Positions 1 through 8,804 of a DNA stretch of 64,000 nucleotides are shown piece after piece. Source of the DNA: an uncultured Tessaracoccus sp. (GTDB lineage Bacteria > Actinomycetota > Actinomycetes > Propionibacteriales > Propionibacteriaceae); NCBI RefSeq assembly GCF_943914565.1, contig NZ_CALUCN010000007.1, positions 68,462 through 132,461 on the forward strand, read 5' to 3'. The position numbers and the translations under genes were made by a program. Every line of letters begins with the position of its first letter. Positions within the stretch are counted from its first letter, which is position 1. Under the pieces are notes generated by a model, which did no database searches, was not told the origin of the DNA, and saw only the letters and a list, made by a program, of their open reading frames with translations.

Positions 1-274
1 ACGAGGCGCGGCGGAAGCGGCCGAGCTCGGCCACGAAGTGCGGCAACGCCGCTGGTGCGGAACCGGTGACGAAGATCGTGCCCCCGTCGAGGCACAGGGC
101 ATCGATCGCGCCGCTGGCGTCGGTGTGGGCGAGCAGGCGGCCGAGCCGTCGTCGGAGATGCCCCGGGCCGCCCATCCGGGAGGTCAGGAACAGGTTCTCC
201 ACCGGCGAGCGCAGGAGGAAGTCCATCGCCTCGTCGTGATCGCGGCGCTCGATGACGCGAAGCTCGCCTCGCAT
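1..274 (-). CDS. GNAT-family N-acetyltransferase, DUF4081-like N-terminus (partial)
   Basis: This is the first 91 codons of a minus-strand gene that runs off the left edge. It starts MRGELRVIERRDHDEAMDFL and contains a 'PVENLFLTSRM' stretch, typical of the N-terminal half of two-domain GNAT acetyltransferases. In Mycobacterium a GNAT gene follows dxr-rip1-ispG in the same order, so the context fits. The start ATG lies 25 nt downstream of the ispG stop, so it is probably co-transcribed with it. The catalytic GNAT half is outside the window and the substrate is unknown. The family call rests on a short N-terminal match plus synteny. Confidence 0.6.
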   Translation of the reverse strand, partial: MRGELRVIERRDHDEAMDFLLRSPVENLFLTSRMGGPGHLRRRLGRLLAHTDASGAIDALCLDGGTIFVTGSAPAALPHFVAELGRFRRAS

Positions 275-299
275 GGTGACGTCCAGCTCGGGATGGGTG

Positions 300-1442
300 T
301 CAGGAGACGCTGACCTCGGGTTCGCCGGACTCCTCCATCTCAGACGCGATGCGGCGCGCCTCCTGCAGGAGCGTCTCGACGATCTCGGCCTCCGGCACGG
401 TCTTGATGACCTCGCCCTTGACGAAGATCTTGCCCTTGCCGTTGCCGGACGCGACGCCGAGGTCGGCCTCGCGCGCCTCGCCGGGGCCGTTCACGACGCA
501 GCCCATGACCGCGACGCGCAGGGGCGCCGTGAGGTCCTTGAGCCCTTCGGTGACCTGCTCGGCGAGCGAGAACACGTCCACCTGAGCTCGCCCGCAGGAG
601 GGGCACGAGACGATGTCGAGCTTGCGGGGACGCAGGTTCAGCGACTCGAGGATCTTCACGCCCACCTTGACCTCCTCGACCGGCGGGGCCGACAGCGAGA
701 CGCGGATGGTGTCGCCGATGCCCTGCGCCAGCAGCGCACCGAACGCGACCGAGGACTTGATCGTGCCCTGGAACGCGGGCCCGGCCTCGGTGACGCCCAG
801 GTGCAGCGGGTAGTCGCACTGCTCGGCGAGCTGCTGGTAGGCCCGCACCATCACGACGGGGTCGTTGTGCTTCACGGAGATCTTGAAGTCGCGGAACCCG
901 ACCTCCTCGAACAGCGACGCCTCCCACAGCGCGGACTCGACGAGGGCCTCCGCCGTCGGGGCGCCGTACTTGCTCAGCAGGCGCTTGTCGAGCGAGCCGG
1001 CGTTGACGCCGATGCGGATCGAGACGCCCGCGTCCTGGGCGGCCTTCGCGATCTCGGCGACGCGGTCGTCGAACTGCTTGATGTTTCCGGGGTTGACGCG
1101 CACCCCGGCGCACCCGGCGTCGATCGCGGTGAAGACGTAGCGGGGCTGGAAGTGGATGTCGGCGATCACCGGGATCGGCGACTTCTTCGCGATGACGTGC
1201 AGCACGTCGGCGTCGTCCTGGCTGGGGCACGCGACACGCACGATGTCGCAGCCCGCGGCGGTGAGCTCGGCGATCTGCTGCAGGGTGGCGTTGATGTCGG
1301 TGGTCTTCGTCGTGCACATCGACTGGACCGAGACGGGCGCGTCGCCGCCGACGAGCACGTCACCCACCCGGATCTGCCGCGACTTCCTGCGCGGGGCGAT
1401 GGTCTGGGGGGCGGGTGCTGGCATGCCAAGGCTCACGGTCAT
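300..1442 (-). CDS. ispG: 4-hydroxy-3-methylbut-2-enyl-diphosphate synthase
   Basis: This 380-residue [4Fe-4S] enzyme converts MEcPP to HMBPP, the penultimate step of the MEP isoprenoid pathway. The TIM-barrel part contains 'VRVACPSQDDADVL', 'PVIADIHF' and 'GCAGVRVNPGN'. The C-terminal cluster-binding part contains 'SCPSCGRAQVD' and 'VMGCVVNGPGEA', which supply the three cluster cysteines. Length is normal for the actinobacterial form. It follows rseP by 64 nt and dxr is two genes upstream, so two MEP enzymes share the operon. A TAGACT box 7 nt before the ATG suggests it also has its own leaderless promoter. Confidence 0.97.
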   Translation of the reverse strand: MTVSLGMPAPAPQTIAPRRKSRQIRVGDVLVGGDAPVSVQSMCTTKTTDINATLQQIAELTAAGCDIVRVACPSQDDADVLHVIAKKSPIPVIADIHFQPRYVFTAIDAGCAGVRVNPGNIKQFDDRVAEIAKAAQDAGVSIRIGVNAGSLDKRLLSKYGAPTAEALVESALWEASLFEEVGFRDFKISVKHNDPVVMVRAYQQLAEQCDYPLHLGVTEAGPAFQGTIKSSVAFGALLAQGIGDTIRVSLSAPPVEEVKVGVKILESLNLRPRKLDIVSCPSCGRAQVDVFSLAEQVTEGLKDLTAPLRVAVMGCVVNGPGEAREADLGVASGNGKGKIFVKGEVIKTVPEAEIVETLLQEARRIASEMEESGEPEVSVS

Positions 1443-1449
1443 GGTGCCG

Positions 1450-1455
1450 AGTCTA
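1450..1455 (-). promoter_or_regulatory. -10 box of ispG, leaderless type
   Basis: On the minus strand TAGACT lies 7 nt before the ispG ATG, so the transcript would start at or next to the start codon. No Shine-Dalgarno sequence is present. It would give ispG a promoter separate from dxr-rseP. Confidence 0.5.
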
Positions 1456-1506
1456 GCCCTCCCGGCGAAGCGGACACCCGTCGTGCCGCTCGGGTCTCGG
1501 ACCGGC

Positions 1507-2790
1507 TCAGAACAGCTGGAGCGGCGAGATCACGTCGGCGACGATGAGCACGATGCCGCCCAGCAGGAGGAACCCGCCCACGACGACGATCATCGGCAGA
1601 CCCTTGGCGGTGTCGAGCGGCCCGGGGTCGGGTTTGCCGAGCACGCGGTACACCTGCCTGCGGACCCACTCGATGACCGCGCCGGCGATGTGGCCGCCGT
1701 CGAGCGGGAGCAGCGGCACGAGGTTCAGCAACGCCACGAACAGGTTCACCGAACCCAGCAGCGAGAACCACATCGCCACCTTGTCGCCACCGCCCACACG
1801 GTCGTTGACACCGATCTCACCGGCGACGCGCGAGGCACCCACGATCGAGACCGGCGACCCGAGGTCGCGCGGGTTGCCGCGCACCATGTCCTCGGCGACG
1901 TTCCAGACCCGCACGGGAAAACTCACGAGCGCGACGGTGGACTGCTTCGTCATGGTCCACATCTGCTCGAGCGTGCCCGCAGGCCCCAGCCGTTGGAGCT
2001 CGACGTTCGGGCTCACGCCCAGGAACCCGGCCTCGACCGTGCGCGTCGGGTCGAGCTCGTCGGCCACGTGCGAGACCGTCGTGTGGACGGTGGGCAGCTG
2101 GACGCGTTCGCCGGCGCGACGCACGACGATGGTCGCCTCGCCGTCGCGGTTGTCGCGGATGCGTCGGCTGAGCTCGTCCCAGCTGGTGACCGGCGTGCCG
2201 TTGAACGACTCGATCACGTCACCCTCGCGCAGCCCGGCCTCGACGGCCGGCGTGGCCGGGTCCCCGTCGCGGCATTCCTGCTCCTGCCGGTCCTGCGGGA
2301 CGACGCACTGGCTCACGGCGGCCACCGTCGGGGTGGCGACGTACGAGCCGTGGACGAGGTTGATGCCCAGGAAGATGAGGAAGGCCAGCAGGATGTTCAT
2401 CATCGGCCCGCCCAGCATGATGATGATCTTCTTCCACGTGGCCTGCTGGTAGACGAGCCGGCCCTCGTCGGCGGGCGTGATGTCGTCCCACTCCGCGGCG
2501 CGGGCGTCGTCGGCCATGCGCGTGAGCCAGCTGCGCCGGCCACCGGGGCGCGCCGGCGGGTACATGCCGACCAGCCGCACGTAGCCGCCCAGCGGGATCC
2601 ACTTGATGCCGTACTCGGTCTCGCCACGGCGGAAGGACCAGATGCGCTTGCCGAACCCGACGAAGTACTCGGTGACCTTCACGCCGAACAGCTTCGCGGG
2701 CACCATGTGCCCGACCTCGTGCAGCGCGATCGACAGCATGATGAGGGCGAAGAACGCGATGCCCAGCACCACGATGAGGAGCGCCGTCAC
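1507..2790 (-). CDS. rseP: Site-2 intramembrane metalloprotease (RseP/Rip1 type)
   Basis: M50 zinc protease of 427 residues, which would cleave transmembrane substrates such as anti-sigma factors inside the membrane. The first helix carries 'IALHEVGHMVPAK', with zinc ligands His24 and His28 and catalytic Glu25. A PDZ domain follows ('EAGLREGDVIESFNGTPVTSWDEL'). The second active-site helix contains 'LLNLVPLLPLDGGHI', with the zinc-binding Asp. The GTG start overlaps the dxr stop as GTGA, so translation is coupled. The dxr-rseP-ispG order is conserved in actinobacteria. Substrates here are unknown. Confidence 0.95.
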   Translation of the reverse strand: MTALLIVVLGIAFFALIMLSIALHEVGHMVPAKLFGVKVTEYFVGFGKRIWSFRRGETEYGIKWIPLGGYVRLVGMYPPARPGGRRSWLTRMADDARAAEWDDITPADEGRLVYQQATWKKIIIMLGGPMMNILLAFLIFLGINLVHGSYVATPTVAAVSQCVVPQDRQEQECRDGDPATPAVEAGLREGDVIESFNGTPVTSWDELSRRIRDNRDGEATIVVRRAGERVQLPTVHTTVSHVADELDPTRTVEAGFLGVSPNVELQRLGPAGTLEQMWTMTKQSTVALVSFPVRVWNVAEDMVRGNPRDLGSPVSIVGASRVAGEIGVNDRVGGGDKVAMWFSLLGSVNLFVALLNLVPLLPLDGGHIAGAVIEWVRRQVYRVLGKPDPGPLDTAKGLPMIVVVGGFLLLGGIVLIVADVISPLQLF

Positions 2791-3980
2791 GCGGCACCCC
2801 CGACGAGGGCCGCGGCGCGCTGCCGTCCCCACCGGTCGGCGGCGAGGACCGAGTCGACCGTCACCGTCTCGTCGGGCACGTGACCGGCCGCGAGGTGCTC
2901 GTCGAGGCAGCGGGTGATCGTCTCGGTGATGCCGAGGAAGCCCAGGCGTCCGTCGCAGAATGCGTCGACGGCGGCCTCGTTCGCCGCGTTGAACACCGCC
3001 GGTGCGGTGCCGCCGGCTGCACCGGCGCGCCGAGCGAGCGACACGGCCGGGAACGTCTCGTCGTCGAGCGGCTCGAAGGTCCACGTCGCGGCGCGGGTCC
3101 AGTCGCAGGGCCTGGCCGCGTCGGGGAGGCGCTCCGGCCAGGTGAGCGCGAGCCCGATCGGCAGCCGCATGTCCGGCGGCGAGGCCTGGGCGATCGTCGA
3201 GCCGTCGACGAACTCCACCATCGAGTGCACGATGGACTGCGGGTGCACCGTGACCACGATGTCGTCGAGCGCCACGTCGTAGAGCAGCGCGGCCTCGAGC
3301 AGCTCGAGGCCCTTGTTGACCAGCGTCGCGGAGTTGATCGTGATGACGCGGCCCATCGACCACGTCGGGTGCGCCATGGCGTCCTCGGGCGTGACGTCGG
3401 CGAGCTCGTCGCGGGTGCGGCCGCGGAACGGCCCGCCGCTGGCGGTGAGGACCAGCCGGCGCACCTCGTCGCCCCGTCCCGCGCGCAGCGCCTGCGCGAA
3501 CGCCGAGTGCTCGGAGTCGACCGCGACGAGCTGCCCCGGCCGCGCGGCCTCGGTGACGAGCCTGCCGCCGATGACGAGGGACTCCTTGTTGGCCAGCGCC
3601 AGCGTCCGCCCTGCGGCGAGCGTCGCGAGCGTGGGCTCGAGCCCGGCAGCGCCCGTGATGGCGTTCAGCACGACGTCGCACGCCGCGCCTGCCAACTCGG
3701 TGGAGGCCTCGGGTCCGGCGATGATCTCGGGCGGGGCCCCCGTCGCGCCGACGAGGGCGCGCTCCCGATCGACGGCCTCGCGCAGCTGCGGCTCCGTCGC
3801 CGGGTCGGCCACCGCCACGATCCGCGGCGTGAAGCGGGCCACCTGCCGCGCGAGGAGGTCCGGGTCGGAGCCGGAGGCCGAGAGCCCCACGACGTCGAAC
3901 TGGTCCCTGCGGGAGCCGATCACGTCGAGGGTCTGGGTACCGATCGATCCGGTGGAGCCGAGGATGACAACACTGCGCAC
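2787..3980 (-). CDS. dxr: 1-deoxy-D-xylulose-5-phosphate reductoisomerase
   Basis: This 397-residue enzyme makes MEP from DXP with NADPH and is the committed step of the MEP pathway. The N-terminus 'SVVILGSTGSIGTQTLDVI' is the Rossmann nucleotide-binding motif. 'ALANKESLVIGG', 'VDSEHSAFAQ' and 'ASGGPFRG' are the substrate and metal-binding signatures. The GTG at 3980 was chosen because the Rossmann strand begins right after it and a CACACT box lies 6 nt upstream; the upstream in-frame extension does not look like protein. It heads the dxr-rseP-ispG operon. Confidence 0.96.
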   Translation of the reverse strand: MRSVVILGSTGSIGTQTLDVIGSRRDQFDVVGLSASGSDPDLLARQVARFTPRIVAVADPATEPQLREAVDRERALVGATGAPPEIIAGPEASTELAGAACDVVLNAITGAAGLEPTLATLAAGRTLALANKESLVIGGRLVTEAARPGQLVAVDSEHSAFAQALRAGRGDEVRRLVLTASGGPFRGRTRDELADVTPEDAMAHPTWSMGRVITINSATLVNKGLELLEAALLYDVALDDIVVTVHPQSIVHSMVEFVDGSTIAQASPPDMRLPIGLALTWPERLPDAARPCDWTRAATWTFEPLDDETFPAVSLARRAGAAGGTAPAVFNAANEAAVDAFCDGRLGFLGITETITRCLDEHLAAGHVPDETVTVDSVLAADRWGRQRAAALVGGAA

Positions 3981-4068
3981 GGCCCCAGTGTGGCACGCGG
4001 CTCCCAACTCCCCCAACGCGTGCCGCGGCACGCGCACACCCCCACCCGCCCGTGGCAGCATGGAACGC

Positions 4069-4752
4069 ATGACCTCCCCGCGACGACGCGACCCGCTGTC
4101 CGATGCCATCGCCGCCTGGGCGAACGCCCACGACTACACACCCACCACCGCGCCGGTCACGGGCCCGGACGGGCGGACCCGCGCGGTGCTCACCCGCGCC
4201 GGCCACCCAGCCGTGGAAGCGGTGGCCGCGCCCACGTCGCTGCTGGACGAGGCCGAGCGCTGCTCGTGGCTGCACGGGCGGTTCCCCGCGCCGGCGATGG
4301 CGGACTACGTCGAGCGCCCGGACGCATCGCTCGTCGTGACGTTCCCGCTCGCGGGCGTGCCGGCCGACGCCCCGCGCTGGCGCGACGAGCCCGAGACCGC
4401 GGTGCAGGCCATCGGTGCCGCGCTCGGCCGCCTGCACGCCCTCGACGCGAGCACCTGCCCGTTCGACCCACCTGGCTGGCTCGTGGACGACGTCGGCGAC
4501 GAGGTCGCGGTGCTCCACGGCGCCCCGCTGCCCCACCACGTCCTCCTCGACGACGTGGGCGCCCTCGCAGGCATCGTCGGTCTGGGCAGCCTGGGGCCCG
4601 GTGACCCGTGGGCCGACCTCGCGGTCGCCGCCCACGGCGTCCGCGAGGTGTTCGGCCCCGGGTGGGTGGATGCGCTGGTCGAGGCACTGGGCCTCACACG
4701 CGACGACGATCGCGCCGAGCATTACCTCCGGCAGTGGCAGGCGTCACGCTGA
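4069..4752 (+). CDS. Degenerate aminoglycoside phosphotransferase-fold protein (pseudokinase)
   Basis: A 227-residue protein that aligns with the APH/choline kinase fold. 'LLDEAERCSWLHGRFPAPAM' matches the alphaC helix region, 'ALGRLHALD' the mid-domain helix, and 'VLHGAPLPHHVLLDD' plus 'AGIVGLGSLGPGDPWADLAV' the catalytic and metal loops. In APH(3') enzymes these read HGDxxxxN and FIDLG. Here the catalytic Asp is Ala152, the metal-binding Asn is His157 and the second metal-binding Asp is Gly171. It is therefore unlikely to transfer phosphate in the usual way. An in-frame ATG at 4060 is an alternative start; 4069 fits a CAGCAT box 7 nt upstream. It is convergent with gdhA. Confidence 0.72.
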   Translation: MTSPRRRDPLSDAIAAWANAHDYTPTTAPVTGPDGRTRAVLTRAGHPAVEAVAAPTSLLDEAERCSWLHGRFPAPAMADYVERPDASLVVTFPLAGVPADAPRWRDEPETAVQAIGAALGRLHALDASTCPFDPPGWLVDDVGDEVAVLHGAPLPHHVLLDDVGALAGIVGLGSLGPGDPWADLAVAAHGVREVFGPGWVDALVEALGLTRDDDRAEHYLRQWQASR

Positions 4753-4759
4753 GGGGCGA

Positions 4760-6097
4760 TCAGACCACGCCGAAGGCGTGCATCGCGGCCGCGACCTTCT
4801 CGAAGCCGGCGATGTTGGCGCCCGAGACGTAGTCGCCGGGCATGCCATAGGTCTCGGCGGTCTCCGCGACCTCCTCGTGGATGTTCACCATGATCTCGTG
4901 GAGGCGCCGCTCGGTGTACTCGAAGTCCCACGAGTCGCGCGAGGCGTTCTGCTGCATCTCGAGCGCGGAGGTGGCCACACCGCCGGCGTTGGCCGCCTTC
5001 GCGGGGCCGAACAGCACGTCGGCCTGCTTGAACGCCTCGCAGCCCTCGGGCGTGGTCGGCATGTTCGCGCCCTCGGCGACAGCGAGCACACCGTTGCGGA
5101 TCAGCGCGGCCGCGTCGTCGCCGTTCAGTTCGTTCTGCGTCGCGCACGGGATCGCGATGTCGGTGGGAAGCTCCCAGATCGAGCCGTGCGTGCCGAGCTT
5201 CGCCGACGGGCGACGCTCGACGTAGGCGCTCACGCGTCCACGCTCGACCTCCTTGACCTGCTTCAGCAGCGCGAGGTCGATGCCGGCCTCGTCGACGACG
5301 TACCCCGAGGAGTCCGAACAGCCGATGACCGTGCCGCCCAGCTCCTGCACCTTCTCGATCGCGTAGATCGCGACGTTGCCCGAGCCGGAGACCGTCACCC
5401 TCTTGCCGTCGAACGACTCCCCCCTCGTCTTCAGCATCTCCTCGCAGAACCACACGGTGCCGTAGCCCGTGGCCTCGGTGCGCACGAGCGAGCCGCCCCA
5501 GCTGAGCCCCTTGCCGGTGAGGACGCCGGCCTCGTAGCGGTTGGTGATGCGCTTGTACTGGCCGAAGAGGTAGCCGATCTCGCGGCCGCCCACGCCGATG
5601 TCGCCGGCGGGGACGTCGGTGTACTCGCCCAGGTGGCGGTACAGCTCGGTCATGAACGACTGGCAGAACCGCATGATCTCACCCTCGGAGCGGCCGTGCG
5701 GGTCGAAGTCGGAGCCGCCCTTGGCACCACCGATCGGCAGGCCGGTGAGCGAGTTCTTGAAGATCTGCTCGAAGCCCAGGAACTTGATGACCCCCAGGTA
5801 GACGCTGGGGTGGAACCGCAGGCCGCCCTTGTAGGGGCCGAGCGCGGAGTTGAACTCGACGCGGAAGCCGCGGTTGACCTGCACCTCGTTGTTGTCGTCG
5901 GTCCACGGCACGCGGAAGATGATCTGGCGCTCCGGCTCGCAGATGCGCTCGAGCATCTTCCACTCGAGGTACTGCGGGTGCCGCTTGATGACGGGGTTCA
6001 GCGAGGCGAAGACCTCGCGCACCGCCTGGTGGAACTCGGCCTCACCCGGATTCCTCGCCACGACGGTGTCGAACACCGCTTCGAGGGCTTCGTCCAT
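4760..6097 (-). CDS. gdhA: NADP-specific glutamate dehydrogenase
   Basis: This 445-residue hexameric-type enzyme makes L-glutamate from 2-oxoglutarate and ammonia. The sequence has the substrate-binding signature 'ALGPYKGGLRFHPSV', the catalytic lysine region 'LPIGGAKGGSDFDP', and the Rossmann motif 'VSGSGNVAIYAIEKV'. Length and motifs fit the NADPH-dependent small GDH class. An AGGAG Shine-Dalgarno precedes the ATG, and a TAGACT box at 6129-6134 would give a short leader. It is monocistronic and convergent with the pseudokinase gene. Confidence 0.97.
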   Translation of the reverse strand: MDEALEAVFDTVVARNPGEAEFHQAVREVFASLNPVIKRHPQYLEWKMLERICEPERQIIFRVPWTDDNNEVQVNRGFRVEFNSALGPYKGGLRFHPSVYLGVIKFLGFEQIFKNSLTGLPIGGAKGGSDFDPHGRSEGEIMRFCQSFMTELYRHLGEYTDVPAGDIGVGGREIGYLFGQYKRITNRYEAGVLTGKGLSWGGSLVRTEATGYGTVWFCEEMLKTRGESFDGKRVTVSGSGNVAIYAIEKVQELGGTVIGCSDSSGYVVDEAGIDLALLKQVKEVERGRVSAYVERRPSAKLGTHGSIWELPTDIAIPCATQNELNGDDAAALIRNGVLAVAEGANMPTTPEGCEAFKQADVLFGPAKAANAGGVATSALEMQQNASRDSWDFEYTERRLHEIMVNIHEEVAETAETYGMPGDYVSGANIAGFEKVAAAMHAFGVV

Positions 6098-6128
6098 GTC
6101 GGTCTCCTATCACGATCGGCCGCGGCCG

Positions 6129-6134
6129 AGTCTA
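6129..6134 (-). promoter_or_regulatory. Probable -10 box of gdhA
   Basis: TAGACT on the minus strand, about 31 nt before the gdhA ATG. Unlike the leaderless genes in this window, gdhA keeps an AGGAG ribosome-binding site in the short leader. Confidence 0.4.
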
Positions 6135-6213
6135 GCCGTGCGGAGTCCCCGCCCCGACCCCGCCCGCGCCGGGCCGCGACGGCTCCCCGGTCGCGCCCAG
6201 TCTGCTATATTCC

Positions 6214-6234
6214 ACGCGCCCGACGGGGGCGCGT
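6214..6234 (-). terminator. Hairpin downstream of rlmN
   Basis: An 8-bp GC-only stem (ACGCGCCC / GGGCGCGT) with a 5-nt loop lies 2 nt beyond the rlmN stop on the minus strand. There is no U-run after it, as is usual in high-GC actinobacteria, so terminator function is inferred from position. Confidence 0.4.
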
Positions 6235-6235
6235 C

Positions 6236-7357
6236 TCAGGCGCCACTCGCTGCGAGCTGCCCGCAGGCCCCGTCGATCTCTGAGCCACGGGTGTCCCGCA
6301 GCGTCACGGGCAGGTGCCGCTGTTCGAGGGTCTCGATGAAGGCGCGCTCGTCGCGTCGCCTGGACGCGGTCCACCGGGAGCCCGGGGTCGGGTTCAGCGG
6401 GATGAGGTTGACGTGCACCCAGCCCCAGTCGCCCCGTCTGCGCAGCGCTGCGGCCAGTCGTCGGGCATGTTCGACCGAGTCGTTGATGTCCCGCATCATC
6501 GCGTACTCGATCGAGACCCGACGCTTCGTCGTCGCTGCGTAGTGCCACGCGGCGTCGAGGACCTCGTCGACGTTCCAGCGCTGGTTGACGGGCACGAGCT
6601 CGTCGCGCAGCTCGTCGGTCGGGGCGTGCAGACTCACCGCGAGCGTGAGCGGCAGGCCCTCGTCGGCGAGCTGGAGGATCCGCGGCACGAGGCCGACGGT
6701 GGAGACGGTGATCCCGCGCGCGCTCATCCCGAACCCGTCGGGTCCCGGCGCGACGAGGGTGCGGATCGCGCCGATGACTGCGGCGTAGTTGGCGAGCGGC
6801 TCCCCCATCCCCATGAAGACGATGTTGCTGAGCCGGTCGGTGGTACCGGGGATTGCGCCCCCGACGAGGAGCTGGTTCGCTGCGAGCACCTGCGCGAGGA
6901 TCTCGGCCCGGGACAGGTTGCGTTTGAGCCCGCCCTGGCCGGTGGCGCAGAACGGGCAGGCCATGCCGCAGCCGGCTTGGGAGGAGATGCACAGCGTCGT
7001 CCGCCCCGGGTAGCGCATGAGGACCGACTCGAGCAGGGCCCCGTCGTGCAGCCGCCACAGCACCTTCAGGGTGCGTCCCTCGTCGGCGGTCTGTCGCCGC
7101 ACCTCGGTCAACAGCGGCGGGAAGAGCTGCGCGCCGAGCGGCTCGCGGAGGCCCCGGGGCACGTCGGTGAAACCCGTTGCGTCGTCCTCGAGGCGGTCGA
7201 AGACGTGGCGGGAGATCTGGTCGGCGCGAAACCGCGGCAGGCCGAGCGCGACGACGGCGTCGCGGCGGTCGTCGGGGTCCAGGTCGAGCCAGTGCTTCGG
7301 GGGCTTGCCCCGTCGGGGCGCCTCGAAGACGAGCGGGAGGGGCTTGTGCGTGGTCAT
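6236..7357 (-). CDS. rlmN: 23S rRNA (adenine2503-C2)/tRNA methyltransferase, radical SAM
   Basis: This 373-residue radical SAM enzyme methylates C2 of A2503 in 23S rRNA and A37 of some tRNAs. The cluster motif CxxxCxxC is seen in 'CGMACPFCATGQGG'. 'GMGEPLANYAAVIGAIR' and 'SVEHARRLAAAL' are family signatures, and 'LRDTRGSEIDGACGQLA' at the C-terminus holds the second catalytic cysteine. It lies 1 nt after cdsA in the conserved frr-cdsA-rlmN order. Confidence 0.97.
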   Translation of the reverse strand: MTTHKPLPLVFEAPRRGKPPKHWLDLDPDDRRDAVVALGLPRFRADQISRHVFDRLEDDATGFTDVPRGLREPLGAQLFPPLLTEVRRQTADEGRTLKVLWRLHDGALLESVLMRYPGRTTLCISSQAGCGMACPFCATGQGGLKRNLSRAEILAQVLAANQLLVGGAIPGTTDRLSNIVFMGMGEPLANYAAVIGAIRTLVAPGPDGFGMSARGITVSTVGLVPRILQLADEGLPLTLAVSLHAPTDELRDELVPVNQRWNVDEVLDAAWHYAATTKRRVSIEYAMMRDINDSVEHARRLAAALRRRGDWGWVHVNLIPLNPTPGSRWTASRRRDERAFIETLEQRHLPVTLRDTRGSEIDGACGQLAASGA

Positions 7358-7358
7358 G

Positions 7359-8228
7359 TCACGATCCCATCGCGAGGTTGAGGACGAACCAGCCGACGGG
7401 GAAAGCCATGAGCATCGAGTCGAGTCGGTCCATGATGCCGCCGTGGCCGGGCAGGAGGTTCGACATGTCCTTCAGGCCGGTGTCGCGTTTGATGAGCGAC
7501 TCGGTGAGATCGCCGACGGTGGCGGCGATCGAGACAGCGATGCCCAGTGGGATGCCGACCCACCACGGGATGCCGAGCAGCCACGTCGCGCAGATCACGC
7601 CGGCGACGACGGTGCAGGCGAGTCCGCCGAGCACGCCCTCCCACGTCTTGCCCGGGCTGATGCGTGGCGCCAGCTTGTGTCGGCCGAAGAGCACGCCGAT
7701 CACGTAGGCGCCGGTGTCGGAGCAGATGACGCAGACGATGAGGGTCCAGATCCGCTGCGCCCCGTCCGCCGGGGCGAGCAGGAGTGCCACGAACAGGCCG
7801 ATGAGCGGGATGTAGGCGATGACGAACGCGCTGGCCGCGATGTCGGGGACGAACCCGGTGGGGTCACCCCGGAAGAGCCTGCCGATGATGGCCGCGAGCA
7901 CCGTCCCGCCCAGCGAGGAGACGATGAACGTGACCGGCGCGATGCCCAGCCCCGGGTTCGCCGTCACCCAGTAGATGCCGAGCAGGGTGACGGCGGTGCC
8001 CGCGACGATGGGCACGATCTCAGCGTGCATCTCGCGGCGCGCGAGAGCGTGCGAGACCTCGAGTGCGCCCAGGCACAGCATCGCCGTCACGTAGAGGATG
8101 AAGATCCAGTCGACCCAGACGAGGCCGACGACGATCGGCGCCAGCAGTGCAAGACCGACCCCGATCGCGGCGGGTAGGTTCCTGCCGGCGCCCGGGGTCG
8201 TGTACTTGGCCGCTGGTTGGCGGATCAA
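7359..8228 (-). CDS. cdsA: Phosphatidate cytidylyltransferase
   Basis: Integral membrane enzyme of 289 residues that makes CDP-diacylglycerol from phosphatidate and CTP. It has about eight hydrophobic segments and the C-terminal signature 'GDLTESLIKRDTGLKD' followed by 'LPGHGGIMDRLDSML', which contains the metal-binding Asp residues. 'SDTGAYVIG' and 'SPGKTWEG' are also family motifs. The start overlaps the frr stop, so translation is probably coupled. The start choice is reasonable but the first 12 residues are not conserved. Confidence 0.95.
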   Translation of the reverse strand: MIRQPAAKYTTPGAGRNLPAAIGVGLALLAPIVVGLVWVDWIFILYVTAMLCLGALEVSHALARREMHAEIVPIVAGTAVTLLGIYWVTANPGLGIAPVTFIVSSLGGTVLAAIIGRLFRGDPTGFVPDIAASAFVIAYIPLIGLFVALLLAPADGAQRIWTLIVCVICSDTGAYVIGVLFGRHKLAPRISPGKTWEGVLGGLACTVVAGVICATWLLGIPWWVGIPLGIAVSIAATVGDLTESLIKRDTGLKDMSNLLPGHGGIMDRLDSMLMAFPVGWFVLNLAMGS

Positions 8229-8782
8229 ATCTCGAGCAGCTCCTCTTCCTTGTGCTTCAGGATGTCGTCGACCTCGTCGACGTACTTCTTCGTCGTGGCG
8301 TCGATCGACTTCTCCGCGCGCGAGAACTCGTCCTCGCTGATGTCGCCGTCCTTCTCGGCCTTCTTCAGGGCGTCCATCGCGTTGCGACGGGCGTTGCGCA
8401 CGACGATGCGCGCCTCCTCGGCCTTCTGGCGGGCGAGCTTGGTGTACTCCTTGCGGCGCTCCTCGGTGAGCGCGGGCATGACGCAGCGGATGGAGTTGCC
8501 GTCGTTGCTCGGGTTGACGCCCAGGTCCGCGTCGCGGATGGCCTTCTCGATGGCCCCGATCGAGCTGCGGTCGAAGGGGGTGATGAGCATCGTGCGGGCG
8601 TCGGGCGAGGTGAAGGTCGCCAGCTGCTGCAGCGGGGTGGGCGCACCGTAGTACTCGGCGTTCAGCTTGTTGAACATCGCGGGGTGGGCCCGGCCGGTGC
8701 GGATGGTGGCGAGGTCCTCGCGAGCGAAGTCCACCGCCGCCTCCATGGCTTGCTTGGCTTCCTTCTCGGTTGCGGCGATCAT
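8225..8782 (-). CDS. frr: Ribosome recycling factor
   Basis: At 185 residues this is the standard RRF length. With EF-G it splits post-termination ribosomes. Signatures include 'IRTGRAHPAMFNKL', 'YYGAPTPLQQLA', 'NPSNDGNSIRCVMPALTEERRKEY' split across the three-helix bundle, and a C-terminal 'KYVDEVDDILKHKEEELLEI'. The ATG at 8782 was chosen because it follows an AGGAAGGAG ribosome-binding site and gives the family N-terminus. It sits 22 nt downstream of pyrH, as in most bacteria. Confidence 0.97.
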   Translation of the reverse strand: MIAATEKEAKQAMEAAVDFAREDLATIRTGRAHPAMFNKLNAEYYGAPTPLQQLATFTSPDARTMLITPFDRSSIGAIEKAIRDADLGVNPSNDGNSIRCVMPALTEERRKEYTKLARQKAEEARIVVRNARRNAMDALKKAEKDGDISEDEFSRAEKSIDATTKKYVDEVDDILKHKEEELLEI

Positions 8783-8804
8783 GTCGACCGCTCCTTCCTG
8801 TTGG

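Noticed and set aside
252..2883. Long plus-strand open frames opposite ispG and rseP
   Set aside because: High GC keeps antisense frames open; the minus-strand frames carry the IspG, RseP and Dxr signatures, and the plus frames are Arg/His/Asp-rich without domains.
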